Assembly: GCF_000092865.1 (NCBI RefSeq) | Contig: NC_014151.1 | Coordinates: forward strand, 2,604,001-2,668,000 | From: Cellulomonas flavigena DSM 20109 | Lineage (GTDB): Bacteria; Actinomycetota; Actinomycetes; Actinomycetales; Cellulomonadaceae | Length of the DNA stretch: 64,000 bases | Direction of reading: 5' to 3' | Shown here: positions 1 to 9,054 of the stretch, piece after piece | Layout of the letters: every line of letters starts with the position of its first letter | How positions within the stretch are numbered: the stretch's first letter is position 1 | The notes under the pieces: model-generated | The model's input: the letters and a program-made list of their open reading frames with translations, nothing else | Database searches by the model: none | What the model was told of the DNA's origin: nothing | Translations under genes and position numbers: made by a program

Positions 1-828
1 CAGCTTGTCCACGCCGAGCCGCTCCAGCGTCGCACGGAGCTGCGCCAGCAGCAGGCCGCGGTCCGCGTCCTGCACGGCCGCCGCGGGCTCGAGCGTCATC
101 TCCGCCACCTTGCCCTCGAGCGCGACGGCCGCAGGCTTGAGCTCCGTACCGGGCGGCACCGCCGTCACCACGGCGTCCTGGAGCCACGGTGAGGGACCGG
201 CCAGCAGCGCCCGCACCGCGGCGGTGGGCACGTTGCGGTCGCGGAACCACCGGACCTCCGGCACGAGGAGCTTCTCGTCCGGCGTGAGGAAGTACAGGTA
301 CGCGGGGCGGAACTGCTGCACGAACCGGCGCGCCGTCACGACCAGGACGTCGGGGGCGTAGGCGATCCGCCACTCCCCCCGAGCGTTCTGCACGAGCTCG
401 TAGCGCAGCGTCTCGACCGCGTCCGACGGCGTCTCGAGGTACCGGCCGTCCGCGTCGACCTTGGCCGAGACCGTGAGCTCCACCGTGACCTGCGCGTCGC
501 CGGTCTGCTCGACCTCGAACCTGCTCGTGACGACCGTCCCCGCGCCCGGGTCCCACTCGGTGCTGGCGTCGGCGGCCAGGAACTGCCGGGTCTTCTCGAA
601 CTCACCGGTCACCTCGGCGTCCGAGGCGAGCAGGAAGCCCTCGACGATCCGCTCGGGGTCCGCCCCGGGCTCGGGTCCCTGCGCGAGGACCACGACGACG
701 TCCTGGTCGCCGTCCAGCCCGGCGTCCGCGCGGCCCTCGGTGACCGGCCCGTCCGTCGGGATCGCGACGCAGGCCGTCAGCGCCGTCAGGAGCGCCGCGA
801 GACACGTCGCGGCCCGGACCCGCCTCAC
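1..828 (-). CDS. lpqB: LpqB family lipoprotein, 3' end cut by window edge
   Basis: Envelope lipoprotein of the MtrAB system; in mycobacteria LpqB binds the MtrB sensor domain. The first 276 residues are visible. A short basic start and hydrophobic core end in a lipobox, LTAC with Cys20, so the protein is lipid-anchored outside the membrane. Residues about 180-275 look like the GerMN domain (segment AVRALLAGPSPWL). The GTG start at 828 overlaps the mtrB stop in a GTGA motif, so it is translationally coupled and third in the mtrA-mtrB-lpqB operon. The C-terminal beta-propeller-type part expected for the family lies left of base 1. Seen: lipobox and GerMN-like region. Known: synteny with MtrAB. 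Confidence 0.93.
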   Translation of the reverse strand, partial: MRRVRAATCLAALLTALTACVAIPTDGPVTEGRADAGLDGDQDVVVVLAQGPEPGADPERIVEGFLLASDAEVTGEFEKTRQFLAADASTEWDPGAGTVVTSRFEVEQTGDAQVTVELTVSAKVDADGRYLETPSDAVETLRYELVQNARGEWRIAYAPDVLVVTARRFVQQFRPAYLYFLTPDEKLLVPEVRWFRDRNVPTAAVRALLAGPSPWLQDAVVTAVPPGTELKPAAVALEGKVAEMTLEPAAAVQDADRGLLLAQLRATLERLGVDKL

Positions 829-2594
829 GACCGGCCCCGCGGTCCCGCACCCGGCGCCGTCGGTGCCGGGTCGTCGGGCCGCACGTCCGTCCGCGCCGGG
901 TCGGTCGGGTTGCTGACGATGGCGATCTCCCCGGTCATGGGCGGCAGGTCGGGCAGGTCGGCGGGGTCGGTGCCGCGTGCGGGTGTGGTCGGCGCGACAG
1001 CCGGCTCGTCGTCCTCGGGGACGAGCGGCAGCGGTGAACCGTCGAGCCGGATGCCCGCACGGCGGGGCAGCGTCAGCCGGAAGCAGGCGCCGCGCCCCGG
1101 ACGTCCCCACGCCTCGAGCGTGCCGCCGTGCAGGTGCGCGTCCTCGAGCGAGATCGCCAGGCCCAGGCCCGTGCCGCCGGTCGTGCGCGCCCGCGCGGGG
1201 TCGGCGCGCCAGAACCGGTCGAACACGTGCAGCGCCTCCTGGGCCGTCATGCCGACGCCGTGGTCGCGCACGGTCACGGCCACCGCCGCCGCGTCGACAC
1301 CGACGCGGACCTCGACGGCGGACCCGTCGGCGCGCTCGATCCCGTTCACGAGCAGGTTCCGCAGGACCCGCTCGACGCGGCGCGGGTCGACGTCCGCGTC
1401 CGCGCGCTCGTCCGGCAGGTCCACCTGCAACCAGGACCCGCGACGGCCGGCCAGCGGCGTCGCGTTGTCGACGGCCTGCAGGACGATGTCGCGCAGGTCG
1501 CGGCGCTCGGCGTCCAGCACCGCCGCGCCGGCGTCGAACCGGCTGATCTCGAGCAGGTCGGCCAGCAGGTCCTCGAAGCGGTCGAGCTGGGTGGCCAGCA
1601 GCTCGGCGGACCGCTTGACCGCCGGCTCGAAGTCGTCGCGCGCGCCGTGGATCACCTCGCCCGCCATGCGGATGGTGGTGAGCGGCGTGCGCAGCTCGTG
1701 CGACACGTCCGACACGAACCGTCGCTGCAGCGTCGAGAGCTCCTCCATGCGGCGGATCTGGTCCTGCAGGCTCTCCGCCATCTCGTTGAAGGTGCGCGCG
1801 AGCGTCGCCATCTCGTCCTGACCGCGCACCGTCATGCGCTCCGCGAGGTGACCGTCGGCGAGCCGGTCGGCGACGTGCGCCGCCCGCCGCACCGGGTGCA
1901 CGGTGCGGCGCGTCACCATCCACGTCATGCCGCCCAGGAGCGCCACCACCGCCACCGCCGCCAGCGTCAGCGTCTGCAGCAGGAAGTCGAGCCGGTCCTG
2001 CTCGGACTGCAGGCTGTAGAGGAAGAACAGCTGGTACGCACCCGCCAGGGGCACGTCGACCTCCTGGCCCACCACGATGCCGGGCGACGTCCTCCCGTCG
2101 GCCGCGGGGATCGCCACCGACTGCCAGTGCTGCCCGCCGTCCGCGAGCGCGTCCTTGAGCTCCCGGGTGACGAGCGAGGCGAGATCGCGGTCCGTCGCGG
2201 TCGCCACACCGATCGAGCCGACCTGACCGCGGGCACGGAACATGAAGACGTCGCGCTCCCCCGAGCTGCCGTTGCGCTGCGCGGTCGTGACGTCCGAGAG
2301 CAGCTGCACGACGTCGGAGCCCGTGCTCGCCGTCGACGACGACACGACGTCCTGCGTCTGCTGCGTGCTCCGCCCGCTCTCGCGGAGCACCTGCTGCAGG
2401 CGCTGCTCGAACAGGTCGCCCGACGTGCGCTGGCTGACGTACACGCCGATGACCGCGAGCGCGACGAGCCCGATCGTCAGCGTGGACGACAGCACGCGGA
2501 GCTGCAGGGACGAGCGCCAGCGCCGGACCAGGCCGCGCGCCCGGTGCCGGCCGAGCACCAGGCGGCGCCGGCCCCACGAGCTCAGCGGCGCCAC
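825..2594 (-). CDS. mtrB: MtrB two-component sensor histidine kinase
   Basis: Membrane sensor kinase that phosphorylates MtrA and controls cell-wall and division genes in actinobacteria. The 589-residue protein has a basic head, a first membrane segment at about 31-54, an extracellular sensor to about 205, a second membrane segment at about 207-228, a HAMP linker at about 229-281, and a HisKA domain with phospho-acceptor His299 in VSHELRTPL. The ATPase domain shows an N box (LRNLLVNGIE), VRDHGVGM, FDRFWRADPAR and GGTGLGLAI. A disordered Pro/Asp/Thr-rich tail of about 80 residues follows. The start lies 46 bases after the mtrA stop. The tail is longer than needed for catalysis; its role is unknown. 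Confidence 0.96.
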   Translation of the reverse strand: MAPLSSWGRRRLVLGRHRARGLVRRWRSSLQLRVLSSTLTIGLVALAVIGVYVSQRTSGDLFEQRLQQVLRESGRSTQQTQDVVSSSTASTGSDVVQLLSDVTTAQRNGSSGERDVFMFRARGQVGSIGVATATDRDLASLVTRELKDALADGGQHWQSVAIPAADGRTSPGIVVGQEVDVPLAGAYQLFFLYSLQSEQDRLDFLLQTLTLAAVAVVALLGGMTWMVTRRTVHPVRRAAHVADRLADGHLAERMTVRGQDEMATLARTFNEMAESLQDQIRRMEELSTLQRRFVSDVSHELRTPLTTIRMAGEVIHGARDDFEPAVKRSAELLATQLDRFEDLLADLLEISRFDAGAAVLDAERRDLRDIVLQAVDNATPLAGRRGSWLQVDLPDERADADVDPRRVERVLRNLLVNGIERADGSAVEVRVGVDAAAVAVTVRDHGVGMTAQEALHVFDRFWRADPARARTTGGTGLGLAISLEDAHLHGGTLEAWGRPGRGACFRLTLPRRAGIRLDGSPLPLVPEDDEPAVAPTTPARGTDPADLPDLPPMTGEIAIVSNPTDPARTDVRPDDPAPTAPGAGPRGRS

Positions 2595-2640
2595 GGCGTC
2601 GCTCCCCCGTCCCCGACGTGCACGGCGCTGCGCAGCACCC

Positions 2641-3324
2641 TCACGCCCCCGCGACGCCCGCCTTGTACCCGACGCCGCGCACCGTGACGACGATCTCGGG
2701 ACGCGCGGGATCCGTCTCGATCTTCGAGCGCAGCCGCTGCACGTGGACGTTGACGAGCCGCGTGTCGGCGGCGTGCCGGTAGCCCCACACCTTCTCGAGC
2801 AGGACCTCGCGGGTGAACACCTGCCACGGCTTGCGCGCGAGCGCCACGAGCAGGTCGAACTCCAGCGGCGTGAGGGAGATCGTGCGCCCCGCCCGCTCGA
2901 CGCGGTGACCGGGGACGTCGATCGTGAGGTCCCCGATCGTCAGGTGCTCCGGGGCGGGCTCGTCGCTGCGGCGCAGCCGGGCCCGCACGCGTGCCACGAG
3001 CTCCTTGGGCTTGAAGGGCTTGGAGATGTAGTCGTCGGCACCCGACTCGAGCCCGAGCACGACGTCGATCGTGTCGCTCTTCGCCGTGAGCATCACGATC
3101 GGGACGCCGGACTCGCCGCGGATCTGCCGGCACACCTCGTTGCCGTCCTTGCCGGGGAGCATGAGGTCGAGCAGGACGAGGTCGGGCTGCGTGGCCCGGA
3201 ACACGCCGAGCGCCTCGTCGCCGTCCTCGCAGAAGACGGGGTCGAAACCCTCCGAGCGCAGCACGATGCCGATCATCTCGGCCAGAGCGGTGTCGTCGTC
3301 GACCACCAGGACGCGTCCCTTCAT
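2641..3324 (-). CDS. mtrA: MtrA response regulator
   Basis: OmpR/PhoB-type DNA-binding response regulator, partner of MtrB and essential in several actinobacteria. Length 227 residues, as usual for MtrA. The receiver domain starts MKGRVLVVDDD with acidic pocket Asp9-Asp11, phospho-acceptor Asp53 in LLDLMLPGKDG, Thr80 and Lys102. The C-terminal winged helix (about 130-225) ends TVRGVGYKAG, typical of the family. The frame is open further upstream, but the ATG at 3324 is chosen because it begins exactly at the conserved N-terminus and follows a GAGAGG ribosome site 9 bases upstream. It heads the mtrA-mtrB-lpqB operon and is divergent from the gene at 3485. Confidence 0.97.
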   Translation of the reverse strand: MKGRVLVVDDDTALAEMIGIVLRSEGFDPVFCEDGDEALGVFRATQPDLVLLDLMLPGKDGNEVCRQIRGESGVPIVMLTAKSDTIDVVLGLESGADDYISKPFKPKELVARVRARLRRSDEPAPEHLTIGDLTIDVPGHRVERAGRTISLTPLEFDLLVALARKPWQVFTREVLLEKVWGYRHAADTRLVNVHVQRLRSKIETDPARPEIVVTVRGVGYKAGVAGA

Positions 3325-3484
3325 GGCGTCGATCCTCTCACCGGACGGCCGTGGGGTGGAGCGAGCGCGCCGCGCAGTCGGGTGACGGTGCGTCCCCACG
3401 CCTCCGCTCACCTGCACCGTGGCACCATGGGACACCGCCGACACGCTCGGCGACGCGTACGCCCGACCCGAGGAGCCCCGACGC

Positions 3485-4663
3485 ATGACCTCCGCCCAGG
3501 ACGACGGTCCGGTCCCCGGCACGTGGGCGCGCCCGTCGGCCGACGGCACACCTCCGCCCGTGCCTCCGCCGCCGAGGCCCCCGGCGCCGCCCGGTGGCGC
3601 GGCGGGCTGGGGCGCGCCCCCGGCCCCGCCCGGGTGGGGTGCGGCACCAGCGCCCGGGACGCCGGCGGCACAGGCTCCCGCCGGGTGGGGCGCGCCGCCG
3701 CCCGGCGCCCCGCCGTGGCAGGCCCCCGCGGCCCAGCCCGGCATCATCCCGCTGCGCCCGCTCGGGCTCGGCGAGATCCTCGACGGCGCGGTGCGGGCCG
3801 TGCGCGCCAACCCCGCCGTGATGTTCGGGCTGTCGGCGGTCGTCGTGACGGTCGCGGTGGCCCTGCAGACGGCGGTGTCGCTCTACGTCACGAGCCTGCT
3901 CGGCGCGGCCCTGGGTGACGTCTCCCTCGAGGACGGCACCTCCCCCACCGACGCCGCGGTGATCTCCGAGTTCATGTCGGCCGGGGGTGGGCAGGCACTG
4001 ACGGGCCCGCTGCTCGTGCCGGTGACGTCGGTGCTCACCGGGCTGCTCATCGTCTCGGTGAGCCGGTCGGTCCTGGGGCAGCGCGTCGCGGTGCGCGAGG
4101 TGTGGCGCACCCGCCGGGTGTGGCTCCTGGTCGGCTTCGGCCTGCTGCAGGTGCTCGCCGCCGCGCTGGCGCTCGGGCTGTGGGTCGGGATCATCGCGCT
4201 GCTCGCCGGCACCGGGACGTCGGCCGCATGGACCGTCGCGGTCGCGGTCGTCAGCGGCCTCGCCCTGATCGCGGCGTCCGTGTGGGTCACCGCCCGCACC
4301 CTGCTCGTCCCGCCCGCCCTCATGCTCGAGGGCAAGCGCTTCTGGCCGACCGTGGCGCGCGCCTGGCGGCTCACACGAGGCAGCTTCTGGCGGCTGCTCG
4401 GGATCTACCTGCTGGCGAACCTGCTGGTCTACGTGCTCATGTACCTGTTCCTCTTCCCGGCGTCGATGGGAGCCGCGCTCGCGTCCTTCGCCACCGGCAG
4501 CGACGACCTCACGGTGCTCGTCTCCGCGATCGGCCAGGTCGTGGGGATGACCCTGTCGACCACGTTCCTCGCCGCGGTGGTCGCCCTGCTCTACGTCGAC
4601 GTCCGGATGCGGCGCGAGGGCCTCGACCTCGAGCTCGCCCGGGCGGCGACGGGCACCGCATGA
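3485..4663 (+). CDS. multi-pass membrane protein with Pro-rich cytoplasmic head
   Basis: The 392-residue protein begins with about 86 residues of Pro/Ala/Gly/Trp low-complexity sequence containing repeated GWGAPP-like units, followed by the conserved LRPLGLGEILDGAVRAVR segment and then five or six membrane segments. This is the arrangement of actinobacterial proteins annotated as glycerophosphoryl diester phosphodiesterase membrane-domain proteins; no phosphodiesterase catalytic domain is visible. The ATG at 3485 is chosen over an earlier in-frame start because AGGAG lies about 10 bases upstream. It leads a plus-strand operon with DUF4129, DUF4350, MoxR and DUF58. The enzymatic role is unknown; a structural role with the MoxR/DUF58 system is inference. 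Confidence 0.88.
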   Translation: MTSAQDDGPVPGTWARPSADGTPPPVPPPPRPPAPPGGAAGWGAPPAPPGWGAAPAPGTPAAQAPAGWGAPPPGAPPWQAPAAQPGIIPLRPLGLGEILDGAVRAVRANPAVMFGLSAVVVTVAVALQTAVSLYVTSLLGAALGDVSLEDGTSPTDAAVISEFMSAGGGQALTGPLLVPVTSVLTGLLIVSVSRSVLGQRVAVREVWRTRRVWLLVGFGLLQVLAAALALGLWVGIIALLAGTGTSAAWTVAVAVVSGLALIAASVWVTARTLLVPPALMLEGKRFWPTVARAWRLTRGSFWRLLGIYLLANLLVYVLMYLFLFPASMGAALASFATGSDDLTVLVSAIGQVVGMTLSTTFLAAVVALLYVDVRMRREGLDLELARAATGTA

Positions 4664-4678
4664 CGGGCGGGTCGTGAC

Positions 4679-5302
4679 GTGCACGTCCTGACCGGGGTCC
4701 CCGTCGACCCCGATGCCGCGACCGCGCGCCGCTGGGTGCGCGAGGAGCTGCTTGACCCCGCCTACCACCGCCGAGAGCCGTTGCTGCAGCGACTCCTGGA
4801 CTGGGTGGCCGACCAGCTCGACCAGCTGCCGGCGCTCGGGATGTCCCACCTCACCGCGCTGCTGGTCGTCGTCGGCGTCGTCCTGGCGGTCGTGCTCGTC
4901 GCGCTGCGGGTCGCCGGCCCGGTGCGTGCGGGGGCCCGGCGCCGGCGCACGGGCGTCCTGCACGCCGACGACCGGCGCACGGCCGCCGACCTGCGCGCGT
5001 CGGCCGACGCCGCCGCAGCCGCGGGAGCGTGGTCCACGGCCGTCGCCGACCGCTTCCGTGCGGTGGTCCGCGGGCTCGAGGAGCGCGGTCTGCTGGACGA
5101 GCGCCCGGGCCGCACCGCGCACGAGGCCGCCCGGCTGGCCGCCGCGGCACTGCCCGGGCTCGTGGACGGGCTGCGGTCGGGTGGCGACCTGTTCGACGAC
5201 GTCGTGTACGGCGACCGGACGGCCACCGCCCAGGACGACGCCCGCCTGCGCGCCCTGGACGAGGCCGTCCGTGCGGCACGCCCCACGGCGGTGCCCGCGT
5301 GA
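4679..5302 (+). CDS. DUF4129 domain membrane protein
   Basis: A 207-residue protein with a GTG start 15 bases after the preceding stop. The N-terminus carries an amphipathic helix (LLQRLLDWVADQLDQLP), then one strong membrane span at about 58-80 (LLVVVGVVLAVVLVAL), then a soluble helical domain of about 120 residues containing ERGLLDERPGRTAHEAA, the hallmark segment of DUF4129. DUF4129 proteins are recurrent partners of MoxR ATPases, DUF58 and transglutaminase-type proteins; no biochemical activity is established. Its stop overlaps the next start in GTGA, so it is translationally coupled to the DUF4350 gene. Confidence 0.9.
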   Translation: MHVLTGVPVDPDAATARRWVREELLDPAYHRREPLLQRLLDWVADQLDQLPALGMSHLTALLVVVGVVLAVVLVALRVAGPVRAGARRRRTGVLHADDRRTAADLRASADAAAAAGAWSTAVADRFRAVVRGLEERGLLDERPGRTAHEAARLAAAALPGLVDGLRSGGDLFDDVVYGDRTATAQDDARLRALDEAVRAARPTAVPA

Positions 5303-6489
5303 GCGCCACGACGACCCGCGCGCACGAGGTCGTCGGCGACGGGACGACCGGGCGGTCGCGTGCCGGCGCCCGGTGGCGCCGCGCCCGGCCCTGGCTCGCG
5401 GTGCTGGCGCTCGTCCTCGGCGGCGCCCTGGTGCTCACGCTGCCCGCACCGCCCACCAGCACCGACCCCGGCGCCCCCGACAACCCCGGTGCCTCCGGCT
5501 CGCGCGCCGCCGCGCAGGTGCTGGAACGGCAGGGGGTGACGGTCGAGCACGTCACCACGACCGCGGACGCCGTCGCGGCCGCGACCGGCGCCAGCACCGT
5601 CCTCGTCGTCGGCGACGCCTTCCTCTCGCAGGAGCAGGTCGACGCGCTCGCGGACCTCGAGGACGACCTCGTCCTCGTCGACGCCGGGTGGGCGCTGACG
5701 ACGCTGGCACCCGGGGTCGTCGCCGCGGGCGACGGTGCGAGCCGCGTCGAGCGCGACGCCGCCTGCGACGACCCCGACGCCCGGGCGGCCGGGACGATCA
5801 GCGCCGCCGGCGGGTACGAGGACCTCGACGGGCGCGCCACGACCTGCTTCCCCACGGAGCCGGACGGCCGAGGCGGCGCCTACGTGACGCTCGAGCAGGA
5901 CGGCCGCCGTGTCACGGCACTGTCGGACCTCCAGCCCCTGACGAACGCCGCGATCGACGAGGTCGGCAACGCCGCCCTCGTGCTGCGCGTGCTGGGGCGC
6001 CACGACCACCTCGTCTGGTACGTGCCGTCCTTCGGCGACCTGGGCGCGGCCGGCACGGACGACGAGACCTCGCTGACCGACCTCGTGCCGTGGGTGCGGC
6101 CGGTCGGGGCGTGGCTGCTGCTGGTGCTCGCGGTCGCCGTCGTGTGGCGTGCCCGGCGCCTCGGGGCGATCGTCGTCGAGCCCCTGCCCGTCGTCGTCCG
6201 GTCCGCCGAGGCGACCCGCGGCCGCGGTCGGCTCTACCGGCGGGCGCGCGCGCACGGTCACGCCGCGGCGGCGCTGCGCGCGGGCACCGCGGCACGCGTC
6301 GCGCACCGCCTGGGGCTGCCGCGCTCCGCCGACGCACCGACGCTCGTCGACGCCGTCGCACGCGCCACCGGACGGTCCGCCGGCGACGTCGAGACGCTCG
6401 TCTACGGCCCGCCACCCACCGACGACGCGGGCCTCGTGCGGCTCGCCGACGACCTGCACCACCTGGAGAGCGAGGTACACCGACCGTGA
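5299..6489 (+). CDS. DUF4350 domain membrane protein
   Basis: A 396-residue protein. A basic head with tandem Arg is followed by one membrane span near residues 33-50. An extracytoplasmic GATase-like DUF4350 domain follows (segments SRAAAQVLERQGVTVE and VLVVGDAFLS), then a second span around 270-288 and a cytoplasmic helical tail. DUF4350 domains resemble a class I glutamine amidotransferase or ThuA fold, with no proven catalysis. The GTG start at 5299 overlaps the previous stop, and the stop overlaps the next GTG (6486). This fixes both ends and shows coupling within a MoxR operon. Confidence 0.9.
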   Translation: MSATTTRAHEVVGDGTTGRSRAGARWRRARPWLAVLALVLGGALVLTLPAPPTSTDPGAPDNPGASGSRAAAQVLERQGVTVEHVTTTADAVAAATGASTVLVVGDAFLSQEQVDALADLEDDLVLVDAGWALTTLAPGVVAAGDGASRVERDAACDDPDARAAGTISAAGGYEDLDGRATTCFPTEPDGRGGAYVTLEQDGRRVTALSDLQPLTNAAIDEVGNAALVLRVLGRHDHLVWYVPSFGDLGAAGTDDETSLTDLVPWVRPVGAWLLLVLAVAVVWRARRLGAIVVEPLPVVVRSAEATRGRGRLYRRARAHGHAAAALRAGTAARVAHRLGLPRSADAPTLVDAVARATGRSAGDVETLVYGPPPTDDAGLVRLADDLHHLESEVHRP

Positions 6490-7553
6490 CCGACCAGACG
6501 CCACCCCCCCATCCCTGGGACGGGTCGCCGAGCCCGCTCCCGTCGACCCCGCCCGCCACGCCCCCCGGGCCGGTCGGCACGCCCGGCGCCTCGCCGGCCG
6601 TGAGCGGTGAGCTGCGCACCGCGCTCGCGGCCGTGCGCACCGAGGTCGGCAAGGCCGTCGTCGGGCAGGACGCGGCCGTCACCGGCCTCATCATCGCGCT
6701 GCTGTGCCGCGGGCACGTGCTGCTCGAGGGCGTGCCCGGCGTCGCCAAGACGCTGCTCGTCCGCTCGCTGTCCGGCGCGCTGTCGCTGGGCACCAAGCGG
6801 GTGCAGTTCACGCCCGACCTCATGCCCGGCGACGTCACCGGCTCGCTGGTGTACGACGCGCGCACCGCGGAGTTCTCGTTCCGCGAGGGTCCCGTCTTCA
6901 CCAACCTCCTGCTGGCCGACGAGATCAACCGCACACCCCCCAAGACGCAGGCGTCGCTCCTGGAGGCCATGGAGGAGCGGCAGGTCACGGTGGACGGCGA
7001 GCCGCGCCGGCTGCCCGACCCGTTCGTGGTCGTCGCCACCCAGAACCCCGTCGAGTACGAGGGGACCTACCCGCTGCCCGAGGCGCAGCTCGACCGCTTC
7101 CTGCTCAAGCTGCTGCTGCCGCTGCCCGAGCGTGAGGACGAGGTCCAGGTGCTCAGCCGGCACGCCGCAGGATTCGACCCGCGCGACCTGGCGGCCGCCG
7201 GCCTGCGCGCGGTCGCGGGCGCCGACGAGCTCGCGGACGCCCGCGCGCAGGTGGCGCACGTGCAGATCAGCCCGGAGGTCCTCGGTTACGTGGTCGACGT
7301 GTGCCGCGCGACCCGGACGTCGCCGTCGTTGAGCCTCGGGGTGTCGCCCCGCGGTGCCACGGCGCTGCTGGCGACGTCGCGCGCGTGGGCGTGGCTCTCG
7401 GGCCGCGACTACGTGACGCCCGACGACGTCCAGGCGCTCGCGCACCCGACGCTCCGGCACCGCGTGCAGCTGCGCCCGGAGGCCGAGATCGAGGGCGTCA
7501 CGGCCGAGACCGTGCTCGACACCGTGCTGGCGTCCGTCGCGGTCCCGCGGTGA
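6486..7553 (+). CDS. MoxR family AAA+ ATPase
   Basis: Cytoplasmic ATPase of the MoxR class, thought to act as a chaperone that remodels or activates partner proteins, often with a DUF58/VWA protein. Length 355 residues. A Pro-rich head of about 38 residues precedes the AAA core. Walker A is GVPGVAKT (82-89), Walker B is LLADEINRTPPKTQ (from 142), the sensor-1 region reads VVVATQNPVEYEGTY, and the lid contains SLGVSPRGATALL. The GTG at 6486 overlaps the DUF4350 stop and is taken as the start. Only 4 bases separate it from the DUF58 gene. No substrate can be named from sequence. Confidence 0.95.
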   Translation: MTDQTPPPHPWDGSPSPLPSTPPATPPGPVGTPGASPAVSGELRTALAAVRTEVGKAVVGQDAAVTGLIIALLCRGHVLLEGVPGVAKTLLVRSLSGALSLGTKRVQFTPDLMPGDVTGSLVYDARTAEFSFREGPVFTNLLLADEINRTPPKTQASLLEAMEERQVTVDGEPRRLPDPFVVVATQNPVEYEGTYPLPEAQLDRFLLKLLLPLPEREDEVQVLSRHAAGFDPRDLAAAGLRAVAGADELADARAQVAHVQISPEVLGYVVDVCRATRTSPSLSLGVSPRGATALLATSRAWAWLSGRDYVTPDDVQALAHPTLRHRVQLRPEAEIEGVTAETVLDTVLASVAVPR

Positions 7554-7557
7554 GAAC

Positions 7558-8871
7558 GTGGCCCTGACGTCGCGTGCGGTCCTCGTGGCGCTCGCCGGGC
7601 TCGTCCCGGTGGCGCTGCTGCCCGCTCCCCTGACCGTCCTGGTGTGGGCGCTCGTCGTCGTCGCGCTCTGCGCGGCGGACGTCGTGCTCGCCGCATCACC
7701 GCGCGAGCTCGCCGTCACGCGACGGCTGCCGGCGTCGGTGCGGCTGACGGGCGCCGCCGACGCGGTGCTCGTGCTGCGCAACGTGGGGCACCGCACCGCG
7801 CGCGCGGTCGTGCGCGACGCGTGGCCACCGTCGGCCCTGCCCGACGTCGACGCCACCGGGGCGCGTACACCGCGCCACCGCGTCGACGTCCCGCCGGGCG
7901 AGCAGCGCAGCGTCACCACGCGGCTCGTCCCCACGCGCCGCGGCGACGCCGTCGCCGACCGCGTGACGGTGCGCACCCTCGGTCCGCTGGGCGTCGCGGG
8001 GCGCCAGGCGTCGCTCGACGTCCCCGGCCGGCTGCGGGTGCTGCCCGAGTTCGCATCCCGTCGTCACCTGCCCTCGCGCCTCGCACGGCTGCGGGAGCTC
8101 GACGGGCGGGCCGCCGTGCAGGTGCGCGGCGCCGGCACGGAGTTCGACTCGCTGCGCGAGTACGTCGACGGCGACGACGTGCGGTCGATCGACTGGCGCG
8201 CCACCGCCCGGCGCCGCGAGGTCGTGGTCCGCACGTGGCGACCCGAGCGGGACCGGCACGTGCTGCTCGTCGTCGACACGTCCCGCACGAGCGCGGCGCG
8301 CGTGCTCGACGGCACGCGCCTGGAGGCGTCGATCGAGGCGGCGCTGCTGCTCGGGGTGCTCGCCGCGCACGCGGGCGACCGCGTGGAGCTGCTCGCCTTC
8401 GACCGGCGGGTGCGCGCCCGCGCGGTGGACTCGCACTCCTCGCGCGTGCTGCCCGCGCTCGCGGACGCGCTCGCGGGTGTCCAGCCGGCGCTCGTCGAGA
8501 CCGACTGGCCCGGCCTGGTCGGCCAGGTCCGCTCGCGCCTGAGCCGGCGCGCGCTCGTCGTGCTGCTGACGTCGCTCGACCCGGCGTCGGTCGAGCAGGG
8601 GCTGCTCGACGTCGTCGGCGGTCTCACGCGTCGTCACCAGGTGGTGCTCGCCGCGGTCGCGGACCCCGAGCTCGAGGAGCTGCGGACCACGCGCCGCACG
8701 GTGGACGAGGTGTTCGACGCCGCCGCGGCCGAGCGCACGGCCCTCGAGCGCGCCGCCGTCGGCGTGCGGCTGCGCCAGCGCGGGGTCGAGGTGGTGGAGG
8801 GCACGCCGGACGATCTGGCGCCCCGTCTTGCCGACACCTACCTCGCCCTCAAGGCGGCCGGGCGCCTGTAG
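7558..8871 (+). CDS. DUF58 domain protein, MoxR partner
   Basis: A 437-residue protein. Two N-terminal membrane segments (residues about 5-45) are followed by a beta-rich domain and the DUF58 signature REYVDGDDVRSIDWRATARR at about 200-219. A VWA-like fold with LLVVDTSRT follows, in which the Asp/Ser/Thr are candidate metal-site residues. DUF58 proteins are standard partners of MoxR ATPases and are encoded here 4 bases downstream. The GTG start at 7558 is in the natural operon position. It is probably anchored in the membrane with the VWA-like domain in the cytoplasm. The target of the MoxR/DUF58 pair is unknown. Confidence 0.92.
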   Translation: MALTSRAVLVALAGLVPVALLPAPLTVLVWALVVVALCAADVVLAASPRELAVTRRLPASVRLTGAADAVLVLRNVGHRTARAVVRDAWPPSALPDVDATGARTPRHRVDVPPGEQRSVTTRLVPTRRGDAVADRVTVRTLGPLGVAGRQASLDVPGRLRVLPEFASRRHLPSRLARLRELDGRAAVQVRGAGTEFDSLREYVDGDDVRSIDWRATARRREVVVRTWRPERDRHVLLVVDTSRTSAARVLDGTRLEASIEAALLLGVLAAHAGDRVELLAFDRRVRARAVDSHSSRVLPALADALAGVQPALVETDWPGLVGQVRSRLSRRALVVLLTSLDPASVEQGLLDVVGGLTRRHQVVLAAVADPELEELRTTRRTVDEVFDAAAAERTALERAAVGVRLRQRGVEVVEGTPDDLAPRLADTYLALKAAGRL

Positions 8872-9054
8872 GCGCGCGCCCGTCGGACGCCCGCGCGAGC
8901 TGCTCGACCTGCCCCGCGCCCCGCGCCCCGACGCCGACGTGCCCGCTCCGGTCCGCTTCCTGGCCGACCACGACACCCTCTGGCTCTCCCCCGCCCAACC
9001 GCCACGCTCACCGTGACGCCGACACGCACGTCGTGCGGTACGAGCGGTGAGACG
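8872..9054. other. intergenic space between convergent DUF58 and SpoIIM genes
   Basis: About 180 bases with no convincing start-to-stop gene. One plus-strand frame ending at 9016 stays open through the region with strongly GC-rich third positions and a protein-like composition (RFLADHDTLWLSP), but it has no ATG or GTG before 8939; only a TTG at 8828 inside the DUF58 gene would include it. No strong terminator hairpin was found. Confidence 0.4.

Noticed and set aside
2641..3810. mtrA frame extended to 389 codons
   Set aside because: The upstream part overlaps the divergent gene's Pro-rich head in reverse; the response regulator begins exactly at 3324 with a ribosome site.
4713..7553. MoxR frame extended to 946 codons
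   Set aside because: The upstream part is an out-of-frame copy of the DUF4129 and DUF4350 genes; the GTGA overlap at 6486 marks the start.
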